Origin: Halodesulfovibrio sp. MK-HDV
GTDB taxonomy: Bacteria; Desulfobacterota; Desulfovibrionia; Desulfovibrionales; Desulfovibrionaceae
Assembly: GCF_009914765.1 (NCBI RefSeq)
Contig: NZ_WYDS01000016.1
Location: 1-64,000 of the forward strand
DNA length: 64,000 bases
Direction: 5' to 3'
Shown piece by piece: positions 43,581 through 53,968 of the stretch. The position numbers were made by a program, and so were the translations under genes. The notes under the pieces were generated by a model. That model ran no database searches and had not been told where the DNA came from. It saw only the letters and a list, made by a program, of their open reading frames with translations. Position 1 is the stretch's first letter; every line of letters starts with the position of its first letter.

Positions 43581-43709
43581 TTAATATCGTCGAGTTAACA
43601 ACATAAATAACAATACAAAGGGAAGAACCCATAAGGCTACAAGCCCCGCAAAAAAGACAGCCGCAAGAAAACAAACCGTCACGATTGCCCATAGTACATC
43701 ACGTATCAT
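43581..43709 (-). CDS. 42-residue membrane microprotein
   Basis: ATG 43,709 is preceded by AGGAGG with suitable spacing. The product, MIRDVLWAIVTVCFLAAVFF... to LLTRRY, has two closely spaced hydrophobic segments and a basic end. It lies alone between the epimerase terminator and the aap operon. Its good ribosome site and compositional bias make it a probable real gene of unknown function. Confidence 0.55.
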   Translation of the reverse strand: MIRDVLWAIVTVCFLAAVFFAGLVALWVLPFVLLFMLLTRRY

Positions 43710-44552
43710 TGGCGCCCTCCTATCTACATTTCAAGCATACAAAACCTGTGGTTGCTGAAAATGATTTGCATACAGTCCGGCGTTTCAATAACAAATGAGC
43801 CTGATTTTTTCCGACAAGGCCATTACATCGAGACGGTATATTTACTGTATCGGTACGGTTACAGTTGATATTGAGCCATTAACGTGAATTGAAGCATCTC
43901 AATCCCAACTCCATATTGTTGATTAATGTGTTTCAAAGCAGACAATAATTTGGAAATGCACTTACATAGAATGGAACAAATGCTTCAACCTCTTAGTGTG
44001 ACAACGCAAAAACATTAAAGCATGTTCCATTTTCTATACAACAAGTTCAAATGCAAACCATCTAGACAACTCTGCACAGCCACTTTAAGACTCACAATCA
44101 AGATAATTAATGACTTACATTGTTTCAGTAACGATGTAACACTCCGTTTTTATTAAACCTATTGCACGGAGAATATTTCTTTAGTAATCTACGGCAATTG
44201 TTTCTATAGAAGCGCCTTCACTATTGCAGTCTTTCTTTGAATGCCTGCAATAGGCTATTTGCATTGCCACTGCATATAATTCCCAATTATATACCCTGAC
44301 ATTTTTCAAAAAGAGTGAAGCCTTTCTATTAAATGATGCGAAGGGCTTTTCTTTTCTCACGCAATCTTCATTATTTTTCCTTACGGTATCTTCTGCCCCT
44401 AGCAGTTCGAATCGCATGATGATGAAGAGTCTGTAATCTGCTCCGATGCGTTACGGACTTTCACATACAGGTATAGGTAAGCTGCCACATTTTTAATGAA
44501 CAGTGTTCACTCGTGGCCTGCTCTAATGTTTCTTTTATGGGAGGTTTTTACT
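43710..44552. other. Spacer upstream of the aap operon
   Basis: About 840 AT-rich bases. A 78-codon leftward frame at 44,181-44,417 has no convincing ribosome site and I do not call it. The promoter of the aap operon should lie in the last 150 bases. I could not identify a leader RNA. Confidence 0.4.
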
Positions 44553-45561
44553 ATGCGTACAACACGCACTCTTGCTCTCGTTCTTGCTTTTGTTCTCACT
44601 GCTTCATGCGCACTTGCGTCTACTCTTGAAGACGTAACTAAGCGTGGCTACCTTAAGTGTGGTACTCACATTGAAAACCCGGGCTTCTCCGCACTGGATA
44701 GCTCCGGTAAGCGTCTTGGCTTTGACGTTGATTTCTGCCGTGCTGTTGGCGCAGCAACCAACGTTAATGTAAAGTACACACCGCTCACCTCCAAAGAGCG
44801 CCTTCCTGCCCTTCAGTCCGGCGAAATTGACCTGCTTTCCCGTACAACTACTCAGACCATGAGCCGCGATACTAACCTTGGTCTCGATTTCACCGTTGTT
44901 ACTTTGTACGATGGTCAGGGCCTTATGGTTCGTAAAGAGCTCGGCATCACCAAAGCAAGCGAACTCGACGGCGCTACCATCTGCCTGCAGACTGGTTCCA
45001 CTACAGAACTCAACGTTGCTGACTACTTCCGTAAGCACAACATGAAATTTACTCCGGTTGTTTTCGACAAACAGCCAGACGTTCGTAAAGCATACGACAC
45101 CGGTCGTTGTGACGTGCATACAACCGACGTTTCCGGTCTTGCTGCACAGCGCTCCCTTATGGAAAATCCTGAAGAACACATCATTCTTCCAGAACTCATT
45201 TCCAAAGAGCCTCTTGCTCCTGTAGTACGCCACGGCGACAACCAGTGGGGCGACATTGTTCGTTGGACCATCTGGCTCACCATGGCTGCTGACGAAAAAA
45301 GGCATTACTGCTGAAAACGTAGAACAGGTAGCAAAAGAAACTAAAGACCCAGAAGTTCAGCGTATGCTCGGTGTTACCGGCACTCTCTGGAGCAACCTTG
45401 GTCTTGATAAAGACGCACCTATCCGCATTATCAAAATGGTTGGCAACTACGGCAACATCTTTGATCGCAACCTTGGTACTAACACCCCGCTTCGACTCGA
45501 GCGCGGCTACAATAACCAGTGGAACAAGGGCGGCCTTATTTACGCTCCTCCTTTCCGCTAG
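44553..45561 (+). pseudogene. aapJ: General L-amino-acid ABC transporter substrate-binding protein, frameshifted at A6
   Basis: Signal peptide 'MRTTRTLALVLAFVLTASCALAS', then 'YLKCGTHIENPGFSALDSSG' and 'LGFDVDFCRAVGAA', the AapJ/BztA pattern. The frame breaks at GACGAAAAAAGG (A6 at 45,295-45,300); with A5 it reads 'DEKGITAENVEQVAKET' and continues to 'GGLIYAPPFR' at 45,561, giving about 335 residues. The periplasmic protein captures amino acids and delivers them to AapQM. The operon is otherwise intact, so a one-base sequence error is likely. Confidence 0.88.
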
Positions 45562-45738
45562 GTCGATTGTAACTCACTGCCGGACAGAAACAGCACCGCG
45601 CTGTTTCTGCTTCGGCAGATTTTCAATTTGATACCGGACTCCACGTATCGACCGTACTCAATACCGCTGGTTCCGCTGAAAAACTGACACGCTCATGCAG
45701 TTTTTCTTGCTTCCGACACACAATCTCTTCGAAATATT

Positions 45739-47121
45739 ATGTCACAACACGCACACGAAAATGCTCGCGTACCTTTCTGGCGAAACCCACAGATTCGTGC
45801 ATGGTTATACCAAAGTATCATGCTCGGGGGCTTGTTATGGGTTGCGTTCATCATGTATCAAAATACATTGGCGAACCTTGAAAAACGCGGCATCGGTTCC
45901 GGCTTCGGATTCTTACAGAACGAAGCGGGTTTCAACATCGGCGAGACTCCTCCGATCCCTGTTCTTCAGGGCGGATTCCTCTGGTTTATTGCTGCTCTTA
46001 TTGTAGGACTGTTTGCGTCACGAGCAATCGCAGTCTGGCTTAAGAAAAAAGGCACCGCCATTACCGCAAGTGACAAAACTGTTTTTGCCGTCATAACACT
46101 CGTCGGCATTATTCCGGTTCTTGTCCTCTTCCTTGGCAGCGACTCCATCGCTTTTACTCGTTACACTGAATCCTCCAGCTACGTAACAGCCCTTCTTACC
46201 GGTTTTGCAAACACCATTAAGATAACAATTCTTGGCTGCATTTTTTCTACAATCCTCGGATTAATTATTGCGCTCGGTAGACTTTCCCCTAACTGGCTCA
46301 TTAGTAAACTATGCAGCTGGTATGTAGAATTAAACCGAAACCTGCCAGTGTTGTTGCAACTGTTCTTCTGGTATTTCATCGTACTGCAGCAGCTGCCTTC
46401 CGTGCGACAATCCATCGATGTAGGCGGCTGGTTAATTCTTAACAATCGCGGTCTATTTTTACCCGCACCAATAGCCCAGTCCGGTGCATGGCCTTTCTGC
46501 CTTGCTATCGGCGCTGCCCTTATCGGAATTTATTTCATCTGCCGCCGCTCAATGCGACTGCTGAACGAACGTGGCACTCCGGGTAAGATTGTATTGCCCT
46601 CTATTGCCTTACTGATCGGCCTGCCCGCACTTGTGTGGCTTATCGCGGGAACTCCTTTCACACTGGAATACCCAGAACTCAAAGGATTCAACTACCGTGG
46701 CGGCATCGATTTTACACCTGAATTCACTGCACTGCTTGTAGGCCTAACCGTGTATGTTTCTGCTTTTAACGCAGAAATTATCCGCTCCGGCATTCAGGCC
46801 GTTTCCAACGGTCAACGAGAAGCTGCCCGTGCAATTGCCCTTAAAGAGCGCCATGTAATGCGTCTTGTTATCCTGCCGCAAGCCATGCGCATTATTGTAC
46901 CGCCAATGACCAGTGAATACCTTGCTATCGCAAAAAACAGTTCTCTAGCTGTTGCCATCGGTTACCCTGATTTTGTCAGCGTCGGCGGCACAATTCTCAA
47001 CCAGTCCGGTCAGGCTGTAGAAATTGTAGGCATATGGATGGGCGTATACCTATCCTTATCCCTCGTCATTTCTCTTGGTATGAACTGGTATAACGCCAAA
47101 ATAAAACTTGTGGAGCGGTAA
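45739..47121 (+). CDS. aapQ: Amino-acid ABC transporter permease AapQ
   Basis: 460 residues with about eight to nine TM segments. The N-terminal 'RAWLYQSIMLGGLLWVAFIMYQNTLANLEKRGIGSGFGFL' is the AapQ/BztB signature. The EAA loop 'GQREAARAIALKERHVMRLVILPQAMRIIVPP' contacts the ATPase AapP. It pairs with AapM to form the channel. It follows aapJ by about 180 bases and abuts aapM, whose ATG comes two bases after the stop. Confidence 0.93.
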   Translation: MSQHAHENARVPFWRNPQIRAWLYQSIMLGGLLWVAFIMYQNTLANLEKRGIGSGFGFLQNEAGFNIGETPPIPVLQGGFLWFIAALIVGLFASRAIAVWLKKKGTAITASDKTVFAVITLVGIIPVLVLFLGSDSIAFTRYTESSSYVTALLTGFANTIKITILGCIFSTILGLIIALGRLSPNWLISKLCSWYVELNRNLPVLLQLFFWYFIVLQQLPSVRQSIDVGGWLILNNRGLFLPAPIAQSGAWPFCLAIGAALIGIYFICRRSMRLLNERGTPGKIVLPSIALLIGLPALVWLIAGTPFTLEYPELKGFNYRGGIDFTPEFTALLVGLTVYVSAFNAEIIRSGIQAVSNGQREAARAIALKERHVMRLVILPQAMRIIVPPMTSEYLAIAKNSSLAVAIGYPDFVSVGGTILNQSGQAVEIVGIWMGVYLSLSLVISLGMNWYNAKIKLVER

Positions 47122-47122
47122 C

Positions 47123-48205
47123 ATGGCAGAAATAATCAAAGACCGCCGTCCACCCGTCACTAAAACTGGTGTTCTCGGCTGGATACGCTCAAACCTGCTA
47201 TTCCCGTGGTACAACGCGCTTCTTACTGTTGTTGCGGGCTGGGCAATTTTCTCTGCGGTTAAGCCTTTTGTCCAATGGGCAATCCTTAACGCATCGATTA
47301 CACTTGATCCAACCGTTGCTAAGCAATATTCTGGCGCAGCATGGGGATTTGTCCGCGACATGTGGCCTGTCTTCATGGTGGGCATCTATCCGGAAGAACA
47401 CCGGTGGCGTCCGGCAGTAGCATTACTGATTGTGCTTGCACTTATTATGCTGACTCTTGTCCGCAAATTCCGTGGCACAAAGTGGCTCTATACTCTGTGG
47501 GGACTCTCTCCTGTTGCTGTCTACCTTGTTATCCACGGTGGCTTCTTCACCGGACTGGAAGTTGTAGACACGCATTACTGGGGCGGGCTTATGCTTACGC
47601 TTATTCTCGCTTCCGTAGCAATGCTGTTTTCATTCCCTATCAGTGTATTACTGGCTCTCGGACGTACTTCCGACATGCCGATTATCAAGTCCTTCTGCGT
47701 GGCATATATTGAGCTGGTTCGCGGGGTTCCGCTTATTACCATTCTGTTTATGGCATCTGTAGTGCTTCCGCTGTTCCTTCCAACAGATATGGAGCTGGAT
47801 AAGGTATTGCGTGCTATGGTGGGTATCACCATGTTCTTCTCTGCCTACCTTGCAGAAAACATTCGAGGCGGCTTACAAGGTCTCGGTAACGGACAATACG
47901 AAGCAGCCGATGCCATCGGCATGGGATACTGGCAGAAGACATTACTGATTGTTCTGCCGCAAGCGCTACGCATTGTAATTCCGCCGATGGTTAACAACTT
48001 TATCGGTATTCTTAAAGACACATCACTGGTTGGTATTGTAGGTCTGGTTGATCTGTTGCAGATTGCCTTTGCAACTACCTCCAACCCCAAGTGGTTCGGT
48101 AGGCTGGAAGAAGCATATGTATTCGTAGCACTTTGGTACTGGATTCTTTGCTACTCACTGTCCCGCTACAGTCAGCACCTCGAAAAGAAATACGCGTCCA
48201 AGTAG
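47123..48205 (+). CDS. aapM: Amino-acid ABC transporter permease AapM
   Basis: 360 residues from ATG 47,123. N-terminal 'GWIRSNLLFPWYNALLTVVAGW' and 'GAAWGFVRDMWPVFMVGIYPEEHRWRP' are typical AapM blocks. The EAA loop is 'GQYEAADAIGMGYWQKTLLIVLPQALRIVIPPMV' near residue 260. About eight TM segments. It forms the heterodimeric permease with AapQ, and is followed 18 bases later by the ATPase gene. Confidence 0.93.
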   Translation: MAEIIKDRRPPVTKTGVLGWIRSNLLFPWYNALLTVVAGWAIFSAVKPFVQWAILNASITLDPTVAKQYSGAAWGFVRDMWPVFMVGIYPEEHRWRPAVALLIVLALIMLTLVRKFRGTKWLYTLWGLSPVAVYLVIHGGFFTGLEVVDTHYWGGLMLTLILASVAMLFSFPISVLLALGRTSDMPIIKSFCVAYIELVRGVPLITILFMASVVLPLFLPTDMELDKVLRAMVGITMFFSAYLAENIRGGLQGLGNGQYEAADAIGMGYWQKTLLIVLPQALRIVIPPMVNNFIGILKDTSLVGIVGLVDLLQIAFATTSNPKWFGRLEEAYVFVALWYWILCYSLSRYSQHLEKKYASK

Positions 48206-48223
48206 ACAGGTAAGGATATAATT

Positions 48224-48997
48224 ATGAGTCAGATTCATACTGCAACCCATCTTGCTGGTAATCAGGTCATTATAGAGATGGACGGCGTAAACAAATGGTA
48301 CGATCAGTTCCATGTTTTAAAAGATATTAACCTGCAGGTTCGCCAGCAGGAAAAAGTGGTAATCTGCGGCCCTTCAGGTTCCGGTAAGTCTACCCTTATC
48401 CGTACACTGAACCGTCTTGAAGAGCATCAGGAAGGCGACATCATTGTTGATGGCACTACCCTGACAAACGACACCAAACATATTGAAGTAATTCGCCGCG
48501 AAGTAGGCATGGTGTTCCAGCAGTTCAACCTGTTTCCGCACTTGTCTATTCTGGACAACGTAACAATCGGCCCGATCTGGGTGCGCAAAATGCCTCGTAA
48601 ACAGGCAGAGGAAATTGCGTACACATTTCTCGAACGCGTTGGCATCGGCGAACAGGCAAACAAATTCCCCGGTCAGCTCTCCGGCGGTCAGCAGCAGCGC
48701 GTAGCTATCGCCCGCGCTCTTGCCATGCAGCCAAAAATTATGCTTTTTGACGAGCCTACATCCGCACTTGATCCTGAAATGATTAAAGAAGTTCTCGACG
48801 TAATGCGCGAGCTTGCGGATCAGGGTATGACCATGATCTGTGTTACACACGAAATGGGTTTTGCCCGTGAAGTTGCCGACACCATGGTGTTCATGGATCA
48901 GGGTCAGATTGTAGAATATGCTCCTGCGAAGGAATTTTTCTCCAACCCGCGTGAAGAACGCTGTAAAGCATTCCTTGAACAGATTCTGAATCACTAA
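48224..48997 (+). CDS. aapP: Amino-acid ABC transporter ATPase AapP
   Basis: 257 residues with AAGGA upstream. Walker A '[19 protein letters not shown]', signature '[19 protein letters not shown]', Walker B '[14 protein letters not shown]' and switch '[13 protein letters not shown]' are all intact. It drives uptake through AapQM. The last gene of the operon, followed by a strong terminator. Confidence 0.96.
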   Translation: MSQIHTATHLAGNQVIIEMDGVNKWYDQFHVLKDINLQVRQQEKVVICGPSGSGKSTLIRTLNRLEEHQEGDIIVDGTTLTNDTKHIEVIRREVGMVFQQFNLFPHLSILDNVTIGPIWVRKMPRKQAEEIAYTFLERVGIGEQANKFPGQLSGGQQQRVAIARALAMQPKIMLFDEPTSALDPEMIKEVLDVMRELADQGMTMICVTHEMGFAREVADTMVFMDQGQIVEYAPAKEFFSNPREERCKAFLEQILNH

Positions 48998-49024
48998 GCC
49001 GACAACACTCACATTTCCAATTTT

Positions 49025-49057
49025 AGAGAGAAGCCTAATAGCTTCTCTCTTTTTTTG
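49025..49057 (+). terminator. Terminator of the aap operon
   Basis: AGAGAGAAGC-CTAATA-GCTTCTCTCTTTTTTT. Confidence 0.92.
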
Positions 49058-49287
49058 TTCACACGAAATAACCAACGTCACAATAGCTTAACATGATTCG
49101 CTAAAAAGATTTCAAGCCGTCATCACGAAGTAACAGGCACACTGCAAAAAGGTCGCAATACTTTTAGAGGTTGCGCCGTATGCGCCAAACAAAATGCCCC
49201 GAGCATGAATCCAATAGTTTCCAACAAGTTTACAACAGGTGACAGAAATATTTCTCGCAGCCTGCCAACAAGCTTAAGGAGTACGTG

Positions 49288-50772
49288 ATGCGTTTCTTAG
49301 GACTACGTTCTGTTTCAGCAATGTTATGTGCACTTATCGTGCTTACCGGTTCTGTCTGTATTACCCATGCCGAAGAATACTACTCCGGCACTCCAGCTAA
49401 GTATGTGTTTCTCTTCATCGGTGACGGCATGGGCATTGCTCAAAAAATGTCTACCGAAGCAGTCACTGGTGAACAACTTGTCTTTGACGACTTCCCTGTT
49501 CAAGGCATCACGACCACACAGGCCAACAACAGATTTATTGTTGGATCAGCTGCCGCCGCAACTGCCATGAGCTCTGGTCAAATTACAAATATCGGCATGA
49601 TCGGTATGTCTCCAAACGGAAAAAGCGTAAAAACAATTGCAGAAATGGCGCGTGATAACGGCCAAAAAGTCGGCATTGTTTCAAGCGTATCCATTGACCA
49701 CGCAACTCCTGCCGCATTCTATGCTCACGTTCCAAAGCGCTCACAGTATCACTATATTGATCATGCTCTCGCAGCTTCCAATTTTGACTACTTTGCAGGT
49801 GGCGGTCTTAAAGATCCCAAAGGCACACGCAAAGGCATTGAAGCTCGCGGCAACGCAGTAACAGCCATTAAAAAAGCCGGATACAAAATAATATCCAACC
49901 GCAGCGGATTTGAAAAACTTTCAAAGAGTAGCGGCAAAGTGCTTGCGTACAACGAGTGGTTGCAGGATTCCGGCGCAACACCATACGAAATTGATCGCCG
50001 CACACAGGATATCTCTCTGGCCGAATTTACTGCAAAAGGCATTGCCCTGCTCGACAACCCAGAAGGTTTCTTCCTGATGGTTGAAGGCGGTAAAATTGAC
50101 TGGGCTTGCCATGCAAACGATGCAAAAGCCGCAGTCATGGACACCGTAGCTTTCAACAACGCCGTAAAAGAAGCCGTGGCGTTCTATAAAAAACATCCTA
50201 ACGATACGTTGATAGTCGTCACTGGTGACCACGAAACTGGTGGCATGACTCTCGGCTTTGCCGGAACCAAATACGAAAGCCATTTTAATGTGCTTGATGC
50301 ACAGACTGTCTCTTTTGAAAAATTCACTCAGGAAGTCATGGAGCCTTTCAAAAAAGCAGCTCACGGCAAAAATACGTTCGAAGACATCAAACCGCAGATT
50401 ACAAAATACTTTGGTCTCAAGTTTGAAGGTAACCCTAAAAAAGATACCATGGTGCTTAAGCCGTATGAAGTTGCCAAACTTCAAGAAGCATTCATTCAGT
50501 CTATGGCTGGACAACTCATCAAAAACAATTCTCCACAGGCAGCCATTCTGTACGGTAGTTACGACCCGCTTGTTGTGGCTGTAACCCACACTGTAAACAA
50601 CAAAGCCGGTCTTGCGTGGACGTCCTTCAAACACACAGGCACTCCTATTGTAACCAGTGCAATTGGTGTCGGTGCAGAAAGCTTTAGAAACAATTACCAT
50701 CAGTCCGAAATTGCTAAAAAAATTATGGCGGTAATGGGCATTGCCCCTGCTGTAAGCGTAGCATCTAAGTAG
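49288..50772 (+). CDS. Alkaline phosphatase, PhoA/PhoB-like superfamily
   Basis: 494 residues from ATG 49,288 (AAGGAG upstream), with a Sec signal peptide to about residue 27 ('ITHAEEYYSG'). Metal/active-site blocks are 'FIGDGMGIAQ', the nucleophile Ser in 'GSAAAATAMSSGQ', 'MVEGGKIDWACHAND' and 'VTGDHETGGMTLG'. These fit a periplasmic zinc/magnesium phosphomonoesterase. No pho box was found by eye in the 230 bases upstream. Confidence 0.93.
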   Translation: MRFLGLRSVSAMLCALIVLTGSVCITHAEEYYSGTPAKYVFLFIGDGMGIAQKMSTEAVTGEQLVFDDFPVQGITTTQANNRFIVGSAAAATAMSSGQITNIGMIGMSPNGKSVKTIAEMARDNGQKVGIVSSVSIDHATPAAFYAHVPKRSQYHYIDHALAASNFDYFAGGGLKDPKGTRKGIEARGNAVTAIKKAGYKIISNRSGFEKLSKSSGKVLAYNEWLQDSGATPYEIDRRTQDISLAEFTAKGIALLDNPEGFFLMVEGGKIDWACHANDAKAAVMDTVAFNNAVKEAVAFYKKHPNDTLIVVTGDHETGGMTLGFAGTKYESHFNVLDAQTVSFEKFTQEVMEPFKKAAHGKNTFEDIKPQITKYFGLKFEGNPKKDTMVLKPYEVAKLQEAFIQSMAGQLIKNNSPQAAILYGSYDPLVVAVTHTVNNKAGLAWTSFKHTGTPIVTSAIGVGAESFRNNYHQSEIAKKIMAVMGIAPAVSVASK

Positions 50773-50781
50773 CATTAGTCT

Positions 50782-52038
50782 ATGGCCCCAGAAATGGCGG
50801 TACGTTTCCCCTCGTACCGCCATTTCATTTCTGCTCTTATCCAGCTGCAAAATAAGGTGAAGACTGTGCGTACAAAATCGACAACACGAGACAACATTCT
50901 CATTGGTGTTTTTTTACTTCTCTCTATTGTTCTCTGGAATGTTCCAACACCGTTTGATGACAGAATAGACGACACTGCCGAACAATTTAAAGGCGAAATT
51001 CTTTCAGTTGATAACAGCCAGCTCCAACGACATTCGCTGGTAACTGTTGGTGTACAGATTCTTGATGTCACAATGCTGGAAGGCGCACGCAAAGGGGAAA
51101 CTTTTACGGTCAGTAACCAACTCATGGGTCGACTCGACATCGACAAGGCTTTCTCCGTAGGTGATACGGCCTTACTCGTTGTCACCCATACACCGGAAGG
51201 GGCAATAGATACAATTGTCCCTCAGGATCACTACCGCATAGATCTTGAGCTAGGTTTGCTTTTCTTGTTTGCCCTGCTGTTAATTCTCTTCGGCGGCAAA
51301 ACGGGGGCAAAAGCATTACTCAGTTTCATTTTTACGGGACTTGTATTGTGGAAAATTTTTATTCCGTCTCTGCTTCTCGGTGTTGATCCCATATGGCTTG
51401 CACTCGCAATTGTAGCAAGTCTCACGGGTACAATCATTTTTCTTGTGGCAGGACTAAGCCGTATGGGAACAGTGGCTTTTCTGGGAGCAATGCTCGGGGT
51501 AGCAAGTAGTTGTGGTCTGGCAGTATGGGCAACAAGTGCCTTCAAACTTCACGGTGCCATAATGCCCTTCGCAGAAACGTTGCTCTACGCAGGGTATGCT
51601 CACTTGAATATTACGCAGATTTACGTGGCAGCCATTTTTGTAGCAGCATCCGGTGCCGTTATGGATTTAGCAATGGATGTGGCGGCAAGCTTGCAGGAAG
51701 TCGTGGACACTCACCCGTCAATCAGCAGAAAAGAGGCATTGTTCTCCGGTCTCAGAGTCGGACGCGCTGTGGTGGGTACCATGACGACTACTCTGCTACT
51801 TGCATATTCAGGCGGCTATGTAACCTTGCTTATGGCTTTCATGGCTCAAGGTATTCCCGTCATCAATATGTTCAACATGCTCTATGTCGCCGCTGAGGTA
51901 GTCAAAACGCTAGTGGGCAGTTTCGGCCTTGTGCTTGTTGCGCCGTTTACCGCGTGCATCGGAGCAATTCTCTTCACACAGAAAAAAGAAAGTGCTCAGC
52001 CGCAAAAGCAACTGAGCACTGTATTACAAAACTCATAG
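50782..52038 (+). CDS. YibE/F family membrane protein
   Basis: Up to 418 residues. A GTG at about 50,866, with AAGGTG upstream, would give a shorter start that I consider equally likely. It has one N-terminal TM helix, a periplasmic domain of about 130 residues (residues 55-150), then seven or eight TM segments with 'GAVMDLAMDVAASLQEVV' and 'GRAVVGTMTTTLLLAYSGGY', both conserved in YibE/F. The gene starts ten bases after alkaline phosphatase, so the two may share a transcript. Transport substrate unknown. Confidence 0.82.
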   Translation: MAPEMAVRFPSYRHFISALIQLQNKVKTVRTKSTTRDNILIGVFLLLSIVLWNVPTPFDDRIDDTAEQFKGEILSVDNSQLQRHSLVTVGVQILDVTMLEGARKGETFTVSNQLMGRLDIDKAFSVGDTALLVVTHTPEGAIDTIVPQDHYRIDLELGLLFLFALLLILFGGKTGAKALLSFIFTGLVLWKIFIPSLLLGVDPIWLALAIVASLTGTIIFLVAGLSRMGTVAFLGAMLGVASSCGLAVWATSAFKLHGAIMPFAETLLYAGYAHLNITQIYVAAIFVAASGAVMDLAMDVAASLQEVVDTHPSISRKEALFSGLRVGRAVVGTMTTTLLLAYSGGYVTLLMAFMAQGIPVINMFNMLYVAAEVVKTLVGSFGLVLVAPFTACIGAILFTQKKESAQPQKQLSTVLQNS

Positions 52039-52135
52039 GGTAACGCACTGCGTCACATCAGTACTACAAATTCACCAAATTTTCTATTCAAACAGAGCTC
52101 AGCCCTGCCGATCATTTTTTGGCTACTCTTAGTTA

Positions 52136-52789
52136 TTACCATTTACCGCCTGTCAGCTTCTTCCAGTCCCCAAGGAAACTGGCAAGCCCTTTATCAGTAA
52201 GTGGATGATGTACAAACTGCTGCAGAACACTAAAAGGAACAGTCGCCACATCTGCACCGACCAAAGCAGCCTCAAGCACATGCATAGGATGACGGACACT
52301 CGCTACAAGAATCTTTGTAGTGTATCCGTAGTTATCAAAAATAGTGCGGATTTCTTCAACCAAATTCATACCGTTATCGCCAATGGCATCAAGACGACCA
52401 ATAAACGGACTTACATAAGTTCCGCCTGCTTTTGCAGCAAGCAACGCCTGTAACGGTGAAAAGATCAATGTAACGTTTGTATGAATACCTTCACTGGAAA
52501 GAGCCTTGATAGCTTTCAGCCCTTCTGACGTCATAGGGATTTTAACAACAACGTTGTCGCCCATTTTTTTCAGATCATGCGCCTGTGCAATCATGCCCGG
52601 TGCATCTTCTGCTACAACTTCGAGACTTACAGGCCCTTTTACTACTTCTAAAATTTCTCTTGCGCGTACGCGCCAATCTCCGCCTTCGCGCGAAAGTAAT
52701 GTAGGGTTGGTGGTAACACCGTCAATTAAACCCTGTTCTGTTGCTGTCTTAATGTCTTCTATACTAGCGGTATCAATAAAAAATTCCAT
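52136..52789 (-). CDS. fsa: Transaldolase/fructose-6-phosphate aldolase
   Basis: 217 residues, AGAGGGA upstream. '[14 protein letters not shown]', '[13 protein letters not shown]', '[18 protein letters not shown]' (Schiff-base Lys), and '[15 protein letters not shown]' define the small transaldolase family. Members act as transaldolase or as FSA; sequence alone does not decide which. It works in pentose phosphate interconversion. Monocistronic and leftward. Confidence 0.92.
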   Translation of the reverse strand: MEFFIDTASIEDIKTATEQGLIDGVTTNPTLLSREGGDWRVRAREILEVVKGPVSLEVVAEDAPGMIAQAHDLKKMGDNVVVKIPMTSEGLKAIKALSSEGIHTNVTLIFSPLQALLAAKAGGTYVSPFIGRLDAIGDNGMNLVEEIRTIFDNYGYTTKILVASVRHPMHVLEAALVGADVATVPFSVLQQFVHHPLTDKGLASFLGDWKKLTGGKW

Positions 52790-52980
52790 AATATCCCTCT
52801 GGGTGTTGTTTGGAAGTACGCAGTAAACCGTGTCTGTACGCGGCCTTCAGCCCACGTAAACAAAGCATACTTTTCGTACTTTTTTATTTTTTCGCTTGAC
52901 TTTCCCGGCTGTTTTATTCAAAAAACATCTCGCACTTAGCGATCACGTTTTTCACGACTTGGTTTCTACTTGCATTTGAT

Positions 52981-53057
52981 GGCGAGATAGCTCAGTTGGT
53001 TAGAGCATGCGGCTCATATCCGCAGTGTCGGGAGTTCAATTCTCTCTCTCGCTACCA
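52981..53057 (+). tRNA. tRNA-Met (CAT)
   Basis: 77 nt, beginning GGCGAGA and ending TCTCGCTACCA with the CCA encoded. The D-loop is AGCTCAGTTGGTTAGAGC; the anticodon loop CTCATAT sits in the stem TGCGG/CCGCA; the T-loop is TTCAATT. Overall resemblance is to elongator Met rather than to fMet (no CGGG start) or lysidine Ile. Followed by a terminator. Confidence 0.93.
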
Positions 53058-53069
53058 ATAAGGAAACTT

Positions 53070-53102
53070 GGATCATAGATGTATGTCTATGATCCTTTTT
53101 TT
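53070..53102 (+). terminator. Terminator after tRNA-Met
   Basis: GGATCATAGA-TGTATG-TCTATGATCCTTTTTTT. Confidence 0.9.
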
Positions 53103-53204
53103 ATGTCCAGAGCACAGCAACAACAGAATACTCAGGGTGATCTCTTTACTCAAATTTAACATGCGACTGTATAAAAGCTTTTGATACAAACGTATGGAGA
53201 AAAA

Positions 53205-53543
53205 ATGAGATACATTCTTTTTATTCTGATAGCACTGAGCATTCCAAGCATGGCTTTTGCTGAACAAATTATTATCGTCGAAGACAACGAACCTGATTTT
53301 ATCATCATTGATGACAGATCCGATGAAGAACGGTTTATCGACTTCCTATTCGAAGAAGATGAACCGGACGTTATGGTCATCCAAAAAAGAAGACCTGACA
53401 TTGTTTATATCGAAGACGATGAACCGGATGTTGTGATCATTCAAAACAATGAGCCGGATGTAATCTATATCGAGAACGACGAACCGGACGTCATTTACGT
53501 CAAGGACTACAACGAACCAGGTGTAATCATTATCAACGACTAG
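53205..53543 (+). CDS. Periplasmic acidic decapeptide-repeat protein
   Basis: 112 residues from ATG 53,205 with GGAG upstream. Signal peptide 'MRYILFILIALSIPSMAFA' is followed by about seven copies of a ten-residue unit with consensus (D/N)(D/N)EPDV-(I/V)-(Y/I)-(I/V)-(E/Q). The DNA of the units is also similar (GATGAACCGGA...), so the array grew by duplication. The regular E-P-D turn with a beta-like tail suggests a stacked or extended acidic structure, perhaps binding Ca2+. I do not recognise the family. Confidence 0.65.
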   Translation: MRYILFILIALSIPSMAFAEQIIIVEDNEPDFIIIDDRSDEERFIDFLFEEDEPDVMVIQKRRPDIVYIEDDEPDVVIIQNNEPDVIYIENDEPDVIYVKDYNEPGVIIIND

Positions 53544-53968
53544 CAATCCCCAAAAAACTATTTGTTCAGGCTCGCGCTTAGGACGGTATCGTTATCTAAA
53601 ACAATAGTCCCTCACGCTCTTGCTTTCCTGAAATTCACGACCCTTTTAAAGGGTCTTTTTTTTGATCGCACACTTCTCGTAGAATATACGCTCTCGCCAT
53701 TCACGTCTTTTAGTATTCTTAGGCACTACGCTCTATTCAATTTTTCCTGAAATTCCCATACTTGCCATAACGCTACAAAGTTAACAGGCTTTTGTCAGCC
53801 TATTAATCCCTCTTCATTCCGGCTGACCGAGCCATCAATATAGTATCAATTCCCACCGCAACTGACATATTGACCTTACTGAGAGTGACCTATAAAAATA
53901 CAGAGGTTCTGGCTCATAATCAGCTATACGCAACCTCGAGAGATCATCACTCAGGTACAAGGAAAAAC
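53544..53968. other. Spacer without a supported gene
   Basis: It has a small CCCTTTTAAAGGG palindrome plus T-run near 53,640-53,661 that may terminate the repeat-protein transcript. Frames through the region lack ribosome sites. The promoter of the HAD gene should be here. Confidence 0.4.

Noticed and set aside
44181-44417. Leftward 78-codon frame as a gene
   Set aside because: No convincing ribosome site, low-complexity unremarkable product and no operon context.
53205-53543. Regular short DNA repeats that could look like a CRISPR array
   Set aside because: The repeats are codon-periodic inside one reading frame with a signal peptide, there are no unique spacers, and no cas genes are present.
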